Positions 19,694 through 29,793 of a stretch of DNA of 64,000 nucleotides are shown piece after piece (position 1 is the first letter of the stretch; each line of letters starts with the position of its first letter). The notes under the pieces were generated by a model. The model had not been told where the DNA came from and did not search any database. It was given only the letters and a program-made list of their open reading frames with translations. This DNA is from Candidatus Symbiopectobacterium endolongispinus (GTDB lineage: Bacteria; Pseudomonadota; Gammaproteobacteria; Enterobacterales; Enterobacteriaceae). Where the stretch lies: NCBI RefSeq assembly GCF_018777385.1, contig NZ_JAFJYB010000003.1, forward strand, positions 558,001-622,000, given 5' to 3'. The position numbers were made by a program, and so were the translations under genes.

Positions 19694-20740
19694 TTAAGGT
19701 TTAGCCTCTTGTTGCAAGAAGGCTTTGAATTGGGATGTCATCACCGTTTCGAACCCGTTGTCGGTTTTTGTGATCAGATAAACCGCCAACCCGTGCTGCT
19801 CGGCTACTTTCAGCGCTTTTTCCGTTCCCAATACCATTAACCCTGTGTCCCAACCGTCCGCTTCGAGCGCGGTTTTGGCAATCACTGTGGCAGACACCAG
19901 CGTATGATTGATGGGGTGGTCGGTGCTGGGGTCGATGACGCGGGAATAGCGTTTGCCGTCCTGCTCGAAATAGTTGCGATAGCTGCCGGACGTACTGATG
20001 GAATATCCTTGCAGATCGACTGCCGCTTGCACCGCGTTTTCCTTATCGGTAGGTTTTTGAATCGCCACCCGCCACGTCATCCCTTGCCCATTGACCCCGC
20101 GACTTGAAATAGCACCGCCGACTGAAACCAGATAATTGGTAATGCCCTTGCGTGTCATCAACTGCGCCAACAAATCGGCACCGTAACCTTCGCCCAAGGT
20201 TGAGAGATCCACATACAGCGACGGCAGATCTTTTTGCAGCCACTCTCCCTTGCTGTTGCTGGTAAGCGTAAGGTGCTGCAAGCCGACGCGCTGACGGGCG
20301 TCATCGATTTGTGCTTGAGTAGGAATGGTCACCGGCTGTTTTTGCGGCCCAAAGCCCCACAGATTCACCAACTGTCCCACCGTAATATCCATGGCATTGT
20401 CTGTCGCCCGGCCAATACGCTTGGCTACCAGGATAATATCTGCCATACCGCCGGGAATGGGCTGAGGATCGCTGCCTTGATAGCGGTTAAAGCGCGACAG
20501 AATGGAGTCTTCACGGTAAGTGGAAATATCGTTGTTGGCCTGTTCAAGCAGGGCATCAATCTCTTGTTGCAGATGCGCTTTATCTTCAGGCAGATCCCCG
20601 CTGATCTTTACGCTGTAAAAGGTCCCCATGGTTTTACCTTCCAGGCTGGTCAATGGCCGGCTGTCGGCCATCGCGGTATTGTAGACCGCCAGACTGACCA
20701 GAATCAGGCACACTCTGCGTGCCAGTGGGGAATGTGACAT
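19694..20740 (-). CDS. apbE: FAD:protein FMN transferase ApbE
   Basis: 348 residues with an N-terminal signal peptide (LILVSLAVYNTAMA). The family blocks are intact: EGKTMGTFYSVKI, DITVGQLVNLWGFGP, DLSTLGEGYGADLLAQ, STSGSYRNYFEQDGK and DGWDTGLMVLG (Mg/FAD site). ApbE moves FMN from FAD to a Thr of periplasmic flavoproteins such as NqrB/C or RnfD/G. Many ApbE proteins are lipoproteins; here no lipobox Cys is seen (LAVYNT), so it is probably soluble or kept by an uncleaved signal. It is not part of an rnf or nqr operon in this window. Confidence 0.93.
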   Translation of the reverse strand: MSHSPLARRVCLILVSLAVYNTAMADSRPLTSLEGKTMGTFYSVKISGDLPEDKAHLQQEIDALLEQANNDISTYREDSILSRFNRYQGSDPQPIPGGMADIILVAKRIGRATDNAMDITVGQLVNLWGFGPQKQPVTIPTQAQIDDARQRVGLQHLTLTSNSKGEWLQKDLPSLYVDLSTLGEGYGADLLAQLMTRKGITNYLVSVGGAISSRGVNGQGMTWRVAIQKPTDKENAVQAAVDLQGYSISTSGSYRNYFEQDGKRYSRVIDPSTDHPINHTLVSATVIAKTALEADGWDTGLMVLGTEKALKVAEQHGLAVYLITKTDNGFETVMTSQFKAFLQQEAKP

Positions 20741-20872
20741 AGAAAATGACTCCTGATAAAAAGAGACGTTAGAAATAATCCATTAATGCGTGCTTGCAAA
20801 GCGGAGATTGATAAAAACAGGATGAGGCGCAATTTTTCAGTAACAGCAGCGGGAAAGTACAGGATAAACCAC

Positions 20873-21018
20873 AAAAAAATGCCCACCTTAGGGGATGGGC
20901 AAAGACTACACACAGCAATTCGTTACTAGCTCTGACGAGGAGGAAACCTCATTGGCAAACTCGCGTTGTCCTTACAAAAAGCGTTTGTTCAGCAAGACAA
21001 CGGTTGGCAATCGTTTCA
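20873..21018 (-). ncRNA. rprA: RprA small RNA
   Basis: Read on the minus strand, the 3' half contains ACGAATTGCTGTGTGTAGTC, identical to E. coli RprA, then a terminator TTTGCCCATCCCCTAAGG with GGGCATTTTTTT. RprA is an Hfq-binding RNA that opens the rpoS leader and acts on csgD and others. The 5' end is inferred from an RcsB box (21054-21067) and a -10-like TAGCAT (21025-21030); this makes the RNA about 146 nt, longer than the 105 nt of E. coli. The 5' part has its own stem (GTTGTC...GACAAC). The location beside ydiK is the same as in E. coli. 3' end sure, 5' end approximate. Confidence 0.88.
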
Positions 21019-21053
21019 TGAATAATGCTAGAAGCTGTGGGGCATTAAGTCAT

Positions 21054-21067
21054 TAAGAATCATCCTA
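21054..21067. promoter_or_regulatory. RcsB box of rprA
   Basis: TAAGAATCATCCTA fits the RcsB consensus TAAGAAT-N-TCCTA. It is centred about 42 bp upstream of the inferred rprA start, the position from which RcsB activates rprA in E. coli. Confidence 0.75.
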
Positions 21068-21214
21068 ATGGTTAACGTTTTTTAATGGATTTGTCACGCA
21101 GAGATGCATATTGTCAAACTATTTGATGTAATACCGCCGCTTATCCATAGTAAATCAGAATAATCCGTGGGTGCTACACGCAAAACATTAAGATTACTTA
21201 TCTATTGATGGATT

Positions 21215-21245
21215 TGCCGCAGCGCTAAGGTTTCACGCTGCGGCA
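21215..21245 (-). terminator. Hairpin after ydiK
   Basis: TGCCGCAGCG and CGCTGCGGCA form a perfect 10-bp stem directly after the ydiK stop codon. No U run is visible. Confidence 0.5.
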
Positions 21246-21252
21246 GCAGTGC

Positions 21253-22428
21253 TTACTGCGAGTGTGTCGGACGATCGTTTGGCGACGGCAATGCATCCGC
21301 AATAATTTCTGGCAACGGCGTTTCCTTCATCCAGGCAGAGAGCAAGCGGTATGAAACGGCAAGCACCACTGGGCCGATAAACAGGCCGATCATGCCAAAT
21401 GCCAACAAGCCACCAATCACGCCGCACAGAATCAGCAGCATGGGCAGATCGGCGCCCATGCGTATCAACATCGGGCGGATTACGTTATCCAGCGTGCCCA
21501 CCACACAACTCCACACCAACAGAATGGTGCCCCAGGTGGTATCACCGCTCCAATAGAGCCAGATTATCGCGGGGATCAGCACCAGAAGCGGTCCCAGTTG
21601 CGCCAGACAGAACAGGAACATCACGACGGTCAGCAAGGTTGGGTAGGGGATGCCGGAGATGGCGAGGCCAATACCACCCAGCACCGATTGTACGATAGCG
21701 GTCACCACCACGCCGAGCGCGACGGCACGAATCGATTGTGCTGCCAGGATCACCGCTGCATCACCGCGCTCGCGTCCCAGACGAAGCGCAAAGTGGCGCA
21801 CGCCCTGGGCAACCGCTTCACCTTTATAGTAAAGCAGGGCACTGAAAATTAGCATCAGGCCACAGTGCATCAGGAAACGTCCAATGTGGGCCGCTTGTGA
21901 TAACAGCCAGGTAGCGGTTTGGCCGATATAGGGCTGCACTTTGGCAAACACGCCGCTGCCGCCACTTTGCAGCAAACTGTGCCAACTTGAAAACATCCTG
22001 TCGCCGACAAAAGGCAGGGATGTCAGCCACTCCATACGAGGAGGCGTCAGTTTCTCTTGCCCGGAGGCCCAACTGACGATGGCGGAGGTGTTGTCCATCA
22101 CCATGCTGACCAGGATGGAAATCGGCATCACAAACAGCAGGCAAAGCAACAGCGTCATGCTGGTTACCGCTAACGCGCGCTTGCCCCACAGTAAATTCTG
22201 CATTTTCAACATCAGCGGCCAGGTGGCAATCACCACCATGCTGGCCCAGGCAAAGCCCAGAATAAAGGGTTGCACCACCCAGAAACAGGTGATGATCATG
22301 ATAGTGATAAACATCAGACTAAAGAGGATGCGGGGCAAATCAAAACGCTGCTGGCGTGCACTTTGCTGCATCGTTGCGGACAGTGGAGAATGCGCGGCCA
22401 GCGGTTTGGGCGATGATGACTTCGTCAA
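21253..22428 (-). CDS. ydiK: AI-2E family transporter YdiK
   Basis: 391 residues from the first ATG; the ATG at 22371 gives 372 residues, closer to E. coli YdiK (370), and is the more likely start. About seven membrane segments; the conserved C-terminal blocks IWLYWSGDTTWGTILLVWS, NVIRPMLIRMGADLP and GLIGLFIGPVVLA-like are present. The family includes putative autoinducer-2 exporters and Na+/H+ antiporters; the role of YdiK itself is unproven. It follows rprA as in E. coli and is divergent from ydiJ. Confidence 0.9.
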   Translation of the reverse strand: MTKSSSPKPLAAHSPLSATMQQSARQQRFDLPRILFSLMFITIMIITCFWVVQPFILGFAWASMVVIATWPLMLKMQNLLWGKRALAVTSMTLLLCLLFVMPISILVSMVMDNTSAIVSWASGQEKLTPPRMEWLTSLPFVGDRMFSSWHSLLQSGGSGVFAKVQPYIGQTATWLLSQAAHIGRFLMHCGLMLIFSALLYYKGEAVAQGVRHFALRLGRERGDAAVILAAQSIRAVALGVVVTAIVQSVLGGIGLAISGIPYPTLLTVVMFLFCLAQLGPLLVLIPAIIWLYWSGDTTWGTILLVWSCVVGTLDNVIRPMLIRMGADLPMLLILCGVIGGLLAFGMIGLFIGPVVLAVSYRLLSAWMKETPLPEIIADALPSPNDRPTHSQ

Positions 22429-22742
22429 TGGACAATACCTCTGTATAGAGACCCGACGTTGAACAAGTTACCTGCGATCGCTCGGGTCATCCGGCGGGGA
22501 TAACTTATCATGGGGCATTTCTCGTGTTTTTGACAGCGTGTGAGCTATTTTGTTAACGCATTCACGGACAGGGTTCCAAAAATCATGCTGGACCACTAGG
22601 CAAAAAGTTTTTCTTAGGGTGGCGGCGCATAGCGCCGAAATGTGATAAAACGTAAAACCGCGAATTCGCACAATGATTTTTACAATAAACACACTCACAA
22701 CACGCTAATTATTTTTTAGTCGACAGACAGGGTCAACACATA
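22429..22742. other. Divergent ydiK/ydiJ promoter region
   Basis: 314 bp between the divergent genes. AT-rich near 22670-22740 with possible -10 boxes for ydiJ. No operator or RNA gene recognised. Confidence 0.3.
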
Positions 22743-25700
22743 ATGATCCCACAGATCTCTCATGCACCTGGGCTGGCTCAGCCGGTGCTTAATTTTTTGG
22801 ATGCTTTGAAGCAACGTGGTTTTACCGGCAATACCGCCACCAGCTATGCCGATCGCTTAACCATGTCGACCGACAACAGCATTTATCAGCTGTTGCCCGA
22901 TGCGGTGGTGTTTCCCCGATCGACCGCAGATGTGGCGCCGCTGACGCAGTTGTCAGTACAAGAGCCATACCGTGCACTGACGTTTACCCCGCGTGGCGGC
23001 GGTACTAGCACCAATGGGCAAGCGCTAAACCAGGGTATTGTGGTGGATATGTCCCGCTACATGAACCGGATTTTGGAAATCAATCCAGAGGAAGGTTGGG
23101 TTCGCGTTGAAGCTGGGGTGATCAAAGATTAGCTCAATCAGTACCTCAAACCTTACGGCTATTTCTTTGCGCCGGAACTGTCTACCAGTAACCGCGCCAC
23201 CCTTGGCGGCATGATCAACACTGATGCTTCAGGGCAAGGCTCTCTGGTGTACGGCAAAACCTCGGACCATGTCCTGGCGTGCGTGCCGTGCTGTTGGGCG
23301 GTGACATGCTGGATACTCAGGCGATGCCTGTGGCGCTGGCGCAGCAATTGGCGCAAGAATCTTCACCGATAGGGCGTGTGTACCGCACCGTTTTTGAACG
23401 TTGCCGCGACCAGCGTGCGCTAATTCTCAATAAATTCCCCAAACTGAACTGATTCCTGACCGGATACGATCTGCGCCATGTGTTCAGCGATGATATGCAA
23501 ACGTTTGACCTGACGCGCATCCTGACGGGCGCTGAGGGGACGCTGGCCTTTATCACTGAAGCTAAGCTGGATATTACGCGCTTGCCTAAGGTCAGGCGTC
23601 TGGTCAACGTCAAGTTTGATTCCTTAGATTCAGCGCTTCGCAGCGCGCCTTTTATGGTGGAAGCCAAGGCGCTTTCGGTGGAGACCGTCGATTCCCGCGT
23701 ATTGAATTTGGCGCGTGAAGATATCGTCTGGCACTCCGTCAGCGAACTGATTCAGGATGTGCACGGCCAGGATATGCAGGGCCTGAACATCGTTGAGTTT
23801 GCTGGGGATGATGAAGCGCTGATCGATGGACAAGTACGTGGGTTATGCGAGCGCATTGATGGCCTGCTCGCGGCCCATGAAGCGGGAGTGATCGGCTATC
23901 AGATTTGCCACGATCTTGCTGGGATTGAGCGTATCTACGCCATGCGTAAAAAAGCAGTGGGGCTGCTGGGTAACAGTAAAGGGCAGGCCAAGCCAATCCC
24001 CTTTGCGGAAGATACATGTGTGCCGCCGCAGCATTTGGCGGATTACATCGTCGAGTTTCGTGCGCTGCTCGATAGCCATAATCTGACCTACGGCATGTTT
24101 GGTCACGTGGACGCGGGCGTACTGCATGTGCGTCCGGCCCTTGACATGTGCGATCCGCAACAGGAAGTGTTGATGAAACAGCTTTCTGATCAGATTGTTG
24201 CGCTGACGGCCAAATATGGCGGTCTGCTGTGGGGGGAACACGGTAAAGGGTTTCGCGCCGAATACAGTCCGGCATTTTTTGGCGAAGAACTGTATAACGA
24301 ACTGCGGCGCATCAAAGCCGCCTTCGATCCGGATAACCGCCTTAACCCAGGCAAGATTTGCGCGCCGTTGGCCGTCGATGCGCCGATGATGCGTATTGAT
24401 GCCGATAAGCGTGGCACCTTCGATCGCCGTATTCCGCTGGCGGTGCGTACCTCGTTCCGTGGCGCGATGGAGTGTAACGGCAACGGGCTGTGTTTCAACT
24501 TTGACGTGAACAGTCCGATGTGTCCTTCCATGAAGATCAGCGGAAACCGTATCCATTCGCCGAAAGGGCGAGCGACGCTGGTACGCGAATGGCTGCGCTT
24601 GCTTGACGAGCAGGGGATCGATCCGGTGGCGCTGGAGCAGTCGTTGACCGCACGGTCGCCCAGCCTACGTGGTTTGATTGAAAAGACGCGTAACAGCTGG
24701 CGCGCGCGCAAAGGCGAGTATGACTTCTCTCATGAAGTGAAGGCGTCCATGTCCGGGTGTCTGGCCTGTAAAGCCTGTTCAACCCAATGTCCGATCAAGA
24801 TAGATGTTCCGGGATTCCGTGCACGTTTTCTCCAGCTTTACCACACGCGCTATTTACGTCCCGCGCGTGATTATCTGGTGGCCGGTGTAGAAAGTTACGC
24901 GCCGCTGATGGCGCTGAGCCCTAAAACCTTCAACTTCTTCCTGAAAATGCCGCTGGTTGACGCCTTGAGCCGCCGGACGATCGGTATGACCGATCTGCCG
25001 TTACTCTCTTCCCCCTCGCTGCGCCAGCAATTTGCCGGGCACCCGGCAATGACCACTACGCTGGAGCAGTTGGAAAGTGTCGCCGCCGCATCCCGCGATC
25101 GGTATGTGCTGATTGTGCAGGACCCGTTTACCAGCTATTACGATGCGCAAGTGGTGGCCGATTTGGTGCATCTGGTGGAAAAACTGGATCTCAAGCAGGT
25201 ACTGCTGCCCTTCTCACCTAACGGTAAGCCGCAGCATATCAAAGGCTTTTTGACGCGTTTTGCTAAAACCGCAGCCAAAACCTCGGATTTCCTGAATCGG
25301 GTTGCCAAGCTGGACATGCCAATGATTGTCGTCGACCCGGCGTTGGTTCTCTGTTATCGCGATGAATACCGTGAAATTCTGGGTGACAAACGCGGCGATT
25401 TTCAGGTGCTACTGGTGCATGAGTGGCTGCCGCCGCTGCTGTCGGCGAGAACGCCCCCGGCCACGCCGCGCGACGATGCCTGGTATCTGTTTGGTCACTG
25501 TACCGAATCCACTGCGCTGCCGACCAGTAGCAAACAGTGGGCCGATATCTTTGCCCGCTTCGGTGTCCGACTGGAGAATGTCAGTGTTGGCTGTTGCGGC
25601 ATGGCAGGCACCTATGGTCATGAAAGTAAAAACATCACTGATTCCAAGGGGATTTACGCCTTGTCCTGGCAGCAGGCATTGCAAAAATTACCCTCTGCAC

Positions 25701-25756
25701 GCTGCCTGACAACCGGCTATTCCTGCCGCAGTCAGGTGAAGCGGATGGAAGGGTAA
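22743..25756 (+). pseudogene. ydiJ: YdiJ FAD/4Fe-4S D-2-hydroxyacid dehydrogenase (broken)
   Basis: About 1005 codons. Order of domains: FAD-binding PCMH (FTPRGGGTSTNGQALNQGIV), FAD-oxidase C-terminal domain (FGHVDAGVLHVRP; NPGKICAP), a ferredoxin-like cluster site (CLACKACSTQCPIKIDVPGF) and a C-terminal cysteine-rich CCG domain (VGCCGMAGTYGHE). The E. coli protein oxidises D-2-hydroxyglutarate. Lesions: TAG at 23130-23132 (Gln expected in KDQLN), a 1-nt loss near 23275-23280, and TGA at 23450-23452 (Arg expected in LNRFLTGYD). From 23480 on the frame is clean for 758 codons. Confidence 0.93.
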
Positions 25757-25810
25757 GGGTTGCGTTATCCGTTGCAGGCGCTACTGGATCTCGTCTGACT
25801 GGAGAGAGTT

Positions 25811-26173
25811 ATGCTGTGGAAAAGACCGGCTACGCTGGAGCAGATTAATCAGCACAGCCAGGGTTGTATGATGGAGCACCTAGGGATTCGTTTTACCCGT
25901 ATTGCAGAAGATACTCTGGAAGGTACGATGTCGGTGGATGCGCGCACGCGTCAATCCTTCGGCCTGTTGCACGGCGGAGCTTCGGTGATGCTGGCGGAGT
26001 CGCTCGGCTCCGTGGCGGGCTACCTGTGTACCGAAGGGGAACAGCGTGTCGTCGGGATGGAGATTAACGCCAACCATTTACGAGCTGTGACCTCTGGCGA
26101 GGTGCGAGTGGTGCGCCGCGCGCTGCACGTCTCGCCTCACCACCGCGGTGGTAACACCTTAATCCGGTACTAA
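25811..26173 (+). pseudogene. menI: 1,4-dihydroxy-2-naphthoyl-CoA hydrolase MenI (internal deletion)
   Basis: Hotdog-fold thioesterase of menaquinone synthesis. The active-site region FGLLHGGASVMLAESLGSVAGY with its Glu is intact. After ALHV the sequence jumps to codons for SRLTTAVV in another frame: compared with the 136-residue E. coli protein, about 21 residues (the RHQVWQIEI... strand) are deleted and the frame is shifted, so the ORF runs out at 26173 with 120 residues. The lost strand is part of the core sheet, so the product is probably unstable. Adjacent to ydiJ as in E. coli. Confidence 0.85.
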
Positions 26174-26210
26174 CCGCAGAATGTGCGTCGTTAGGCGCGC
26201 ATTCTGGCGG
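26174..26210 (+). terminator. Hairpin after menI
   Basis: CCGCAGAATGTGCG pairs imperfectly with CGCGCATTCTGGCGG around a short loop. It lies right after the menI ORF. No U run. Confidence 0.4.
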
Positions 26211-26381
26211 CCTCGTCCTTCAAGGTAAAAAAGGCACGCGCCGTACAAAATCGGTCTGAAAAGCGGTGGCCTTATCCCAACTGCCTTCAAGGCTGAGCTG
26301 ATGGCAAATCAGCTTTAGCGTGTTGCGTGCAAAATAGTAGCTCTGCACGCGGAAAAGATGGCAGCGCCCTTCGTTATTAAT

Positions 26382-26633
26382 CTATTTTATCAAACGGTTA
26401 TGTAATTTTACCAGTGCATGCAGATAGCCCTCATCATCGCCGTTCTTACGGCACAGATCGATCATCTCCATGCAGGCATTATGGTAGCGGCGCAGGTGAT
26501 CGATATGGCTTTCCTGCCGATTCAACCGTGCTTCGGCCATATAAAAATCTACGGTGACATCCCGGATCAAGAATTTGTACTCATCAATCTGATGCTGTAG
26601 CCAGGCATTCACGGATTGCATAGGGATCACCAT
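26382..26633 (-). CDS. Small hypothetical protein under a Fur box
   Basis: 83 residues; with the second Met as start, 79. Not recognised. It is acidic and basic in alternation, probably all alpha-helical (QHQIDEYKFLIRDVTVDFYM ... HIDHLRRYHNACMEMIDLCR), with two Cys and no signal peptide or membrane segment. A near-perfect Fur box begins 5 bp upstream of the first ATG, so iron repression is very likely. It is divergent from the suf operon, which also responds to iron. A role in iron homeostasis is inference from the operator and the neighbour only. Confidence 0.6.
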   Translation of the reverse strand: MVIPMQSVNAWLQHQIDEYKFLIRDVTVDFYMAEARLNRQESHIDHLRRYHNACMEMIDLCRKNGDDEGYLHALVKLHNRLIK

Positions 26634-26637
26634 GGAT

Positions 26638-26656
26638 ATTAATGATAATCATTATC
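26638..26656. promoter_or_regulatory. Fur box, near-perfect
   Basis: ATTAATGATAATCATTATC agrees with the 19-bp Fur consensus at nearly all positions. It sits at the promoter of the 83-residue protein gene and on the far side of the suf promoter region. Confidence 0.85.
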
Positions 26657-26993
26657 ATATTTCTAATGTTCATCGGGATCAACCTATCGCCCCGTAACAG
26701 AGAAAAAAGTATACGGCCTGATAGGACTTTTTATGGTCAATAATTGCGCAATCAAACCATAAAATCGGTCACGATTTTTCCTGTTTTAAAAATAGGTATC
26801 GTCTACGAATGTTATAATTATGGTAACAATATGTTGATGTTAATTCGTTGGTCTGTCACGCGATGGTAAATTAGTTATTTTATATCAACAGGTTATTTTT
26901 TTATTGTCAGTCTATAAACGCGTGGGCAGGCAAAAAAACGGTTTTTTTCAGGCACCGATGAAATGTTACAAATACCCCTGCGAAACAAGAGGT

Positions 26994-27012
26994 TGAAGCA
27001 ATAATCATTATC
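26994..27012. promoter_or_regulatory. Fur box upstream of sufA
   Basis: TGAAGCAATAATCATTATC has a perfect right half of the Fur consensus (ATAATCATTATC) and a weak left half. It is about 50 bp before sufA, as in E. coli where Fur, IscR, OxyR and IHF control suf. The rest of the 26657-27059 interval is AT-rich with no recognised gene. Confidence 0.65.
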
Positions 27013-27059
27013 ACTAACATTAGGCTCAGACAGAGCTTTTCTGAAACGAGGTACGGCGG

Positions 27060-27434
27060 ATGCAAACGGGAAACGTAGAAACATTTTCACTGGATGAAAA
27101 TACCTGGAAATGGCTGACGCTGACGGCCAGTGCCGCTCAACAAATCCTGCGTCTTGTCCAGTCTGATGACACGGTGAAAGGGTTACGTTTGAGCGTCAAG
27201 CAATCAGGATGTGCAGGGTTTGGTTATGTACTGGATCTGGTCAACGCACCGGATGCGGGTGATCTGGTGTTCGAGCGCAAGGGCGCACACCCGTACGTCC
27301 CTTTAAAGGCGATGCCTTTTATCGATGGCACCGAACTGGATTATGTGCGTGAAGGCTTGAACCAGATTTTCAAATTTAATAATCCCAAAGCGCAGCACGC
27401 CTGCGGGTGTGGCGAAAGCTTTGGCATTGAGTGA
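27060..27434 (+). CDS. sufA: Fe-S cluster assembly scaffold/carrier SufA
   Basis: 124 residues, an A-type carrier. The three cluster-binding Cys are present: SGCAGFGY and the C-terminal CGCGESF. It receives clusters from SufBCD and hands them to apoproteins. Intact, first gene of suf; its stop overlaps the sufB start region. Confidence 0.95.
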   Translation: MQTGNVETFSLDENTWKWLTLTASAAQQILRLVQSDDTVKGLRLSVKQSGCAGFGYVLDLVNAPDAGDLVFERKGAHPYVPLKAMPFIDGTELDYVREGLNQIFKFNNPKAQHACGCGESFGIE

Positions 27435-28938
27435 TGACTGATATGGCGCGTAGCAATGTAGATGTACCTGATGATGTGCAAATCTGGATGGGGGATGACC
27501 GCTATAAAGAGGGATTTTTCACCGAACTGCCTACTGACCAACTGGGACGTGGCGTCAATGAAGAGGTGGTGCGAGCGATCTCCGCCAAACGCAACGAACC
27601 TGAGTGGATGCTGGAGTTCCGTCTCAATGCCTACCGCGCCTGGCTGGAGATGGAGGAGCCGCACTGGCTAAAAGCGCACTATGGCAAGCTGGACTATCAG
27701 GAGTACAGCTATTATTCGCTCCGTCTTGCGGTCACTGTGATGACACCTGCGGCTCTGAACCCGGTGCCAAGCAGCAGTCCAGCATTAGCCGAGGTGAACA
27801 GCTATCTGACCGCTGAAGTCGAAAATGTTTTTAATCAGCTCGGCGTGCCAGTGCGAGAAGGGCAAGCCGTGGCGGTGTATGCGATTTTTGACTCCGTATC
27901 GGTAGCGACCACCTATCGCGAAGAGCTGGCGCAGCAGTGGATTATTTTCTGTTCGTTTAGCGAGGCGATTCAGGAACACCCCGATCTGGTGCGCCAATAT
28001 CTTGGTACGGTGGTGCCTGCCAACGATAACTTTTTTGCTGCGCTCAACGCCGCGGTAGCCTCTGATGGCACCTTTGTCTACATACCGAAAGGCGTGCGTT
28101 GCCCAATGGAGCTCCCCACCTATTTCCGCATCAATGCGGCGAAGACCAGGCAGTTCGAGCGCACCATCCTGATTGCCGATGATGACAGCTATGTCAGCTA
28201 TATCGAAGGGTGCTCAGCACCCGTGCGCGACAGCTACCAACTGCACGCCGCCGTAGTCGAAGTAATTGTTAACAAAAACGCCGAAGTTAAATACTCAACG
28301 GTTCAGAATTGGTTCTCCGGCCAGGATGCCAAAGGCGGTATCCTTAACTTCGTGACCAAACGTGCACTCTGTGCCGGCGAGTATGCCAAGATGTCTTGGA
28401 CCCAGTCTGAAACCGGCTCGGCCATCACCTGGAAATACCCGAGCGTGATTTTGCGCGGAGATAACTAGGTGGGAGAGTTCTTCTCTGTTGCGCTGACCAG
28501 CGGGCATCAACAAGCGGATACCGGGACCAAGATGATCCACATCGGCAAAAACACCAGCTCCACGATTATCTCCAAAGGGATCTCTGCCGGTCACAGTGAG
28601 AACACCATCGCGGTCTGGTAAAAATCATGCCGACTGCCACCAATGCGCGTAATTTCACCCAGTGCGACTCGATGCTAATTGGCAGCGACTGCGGCGCGCA
28701 TACTTTCCCGTATGTGGAAGTGCGCAACAACAGCGCGCAGCTGGAGCACGAGGCTACAACCTCACACATTGGTGAAGACCAACTGTTCTATTGCCCGCAA
28801 CGCGGTATCAGCGAAGACGACGCCATTTCGATGATTGTGAACGGATTCTGTAAGGACGTGTTCTCGGAGCTGCCGCTGGAATTTGCCGTAGAAGCGCAGA
28901 AGCTCCTGGCCATCAGCCTGGAACACAGCGTCGGCTAA
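27434..28938 (+). pseudogene. sufB: Fe-S assembly scaffold subunit SufB (multiple lesions)
   Basis: About 500 codons, collinear with E. coli SufB. The start at 27434 (MTDMARSNVDV) avoids a GTG one codon earlier. Lesions: a frame excursion from about 27718 to 27815 that garbles the Cys-rich stretch (YYSAPSCGNCDDTC in E. coli); TAG at 28466-28468 after ILRGDN; a 1-nt loss near 28607 ([12 protein letters not shown] expected). The C-terminal part then reads cleanly (KIMPTATNARNFTQCDSML ... LAISLEHSVG). SufB is the scaffold on which the cluster is built with SufC and SufD, so SUF assembly should be disabled. Confidence 0.93.
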
Positions 28939-29046
28939 GGGCGTCGCAAAATAAAAATGCAGCAGGGTGCCGGATGTCAATCTGGTAGCACCCTACGCGA
29001 ATTGATGTTATCAGGCGTGCTCGGCACGACGCCGTAAGGATAAACT

Positions 29047-29793
29047 ATGTTAAGCATTAAGAATTTACATGTAAGCGTTGAAGGTAAGGCCATCCTGAAC
29101 GGACTGAACCTCGAGGTGAAGCCCGGTGAAGTTCACGCCATCATGGGACCTAACGGTTCCGGAAAGAGTACGCTTTCCGCCACGCTTGCAGGCCGCGAAG
29201 ATTATGAAGTGAACGACGGCACGGTGGCGTTCAAGGGGAAAGACTTGTTGGAGTTAGACCCGGAAGATCGCGCTGGTGAGGGCATCTTTATGGCCTTCCA
29301 GTACCCGGTCGAAATCCCTGGCGTCAGTAACCAGTTCTTTCTGCAAACCGCCGTCAACGCCGTGCGCAAATATCGCGAGCAGGAGCTGCTGGACCGATTC
29401 GATTTCGCTGATTTCATTGAAGATAAAATCAAACTGCTGAAAATGCCGGAAGATTTGTTGACCCGTTCGGTCAATGTGGGTTTTTCCGGCGGCGAGAAAA
29501 AACGTAATGACATTCTGCAAATGGCAGCGCTGGAGCCAGAACTGTGTATCCTGGATGAGACGGACTCCGGGCTGGATATCGATGCGCTGAAGATTGTGGC
29601 CAACGGCGTTAATGCTCTGCGTAACCAACAACGCGCGTTTATTATCGTGACGCACTACCAGCGTATTCTGGATTATATCCAACCCGATTATGTGCACGTG
29701 CTCTATCAAGGTCGCATCGTCAAATCGGGCGATTTTTCGCTGGTGAAACAGTTGGAGGAGCAAGGCTATGGCTGGCTTACCGACCAACAGTAA
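29047..29793 (+). CDS. sufC: Fe-S assembly ATPase SufC
   Basis: 248 residues, intact ABC-type ATPase: Walker A GPNGSGKST, signature FSGGEKKRNDILQMAALEP, Walker B CILDETDSGLD, switch His in VTHYQRIL. It drives conformational change of the SufBCD complex. Its 3' end overlaps the sufD start by 26 nt. Partners SufB and SufD are damaged here. Confidence 0.95.
   Translation: MLSIKNLHVSVEGKAILNGLNLEVKPGEVHAIMGPNGSGKSTLSATLAGREDYEVNDGTVAFKGKDLLELDPEDRAGEGIFMAFQYPVEIPGVSNQFFLQTAVNAVRKYREQELLDRFDFADFIEDKIKLLKMPEDLLTRSVNVGFSGGEKKRNDILQMAALEPELCILDETDSGLDIDALKIVANGVNALRNQQRAFIIVTHYQRILDYIQPDYVHVLYQGRIVKSGDFSLVKQLEEQGYGWLTDQQ

Noticed and set aside
23843..24556. 237-codon ORF antisense to ydiJ
   Set aside because: Shadow of the strongly conserved ydiJ coding frame; no ribosome site or recognisable domain.
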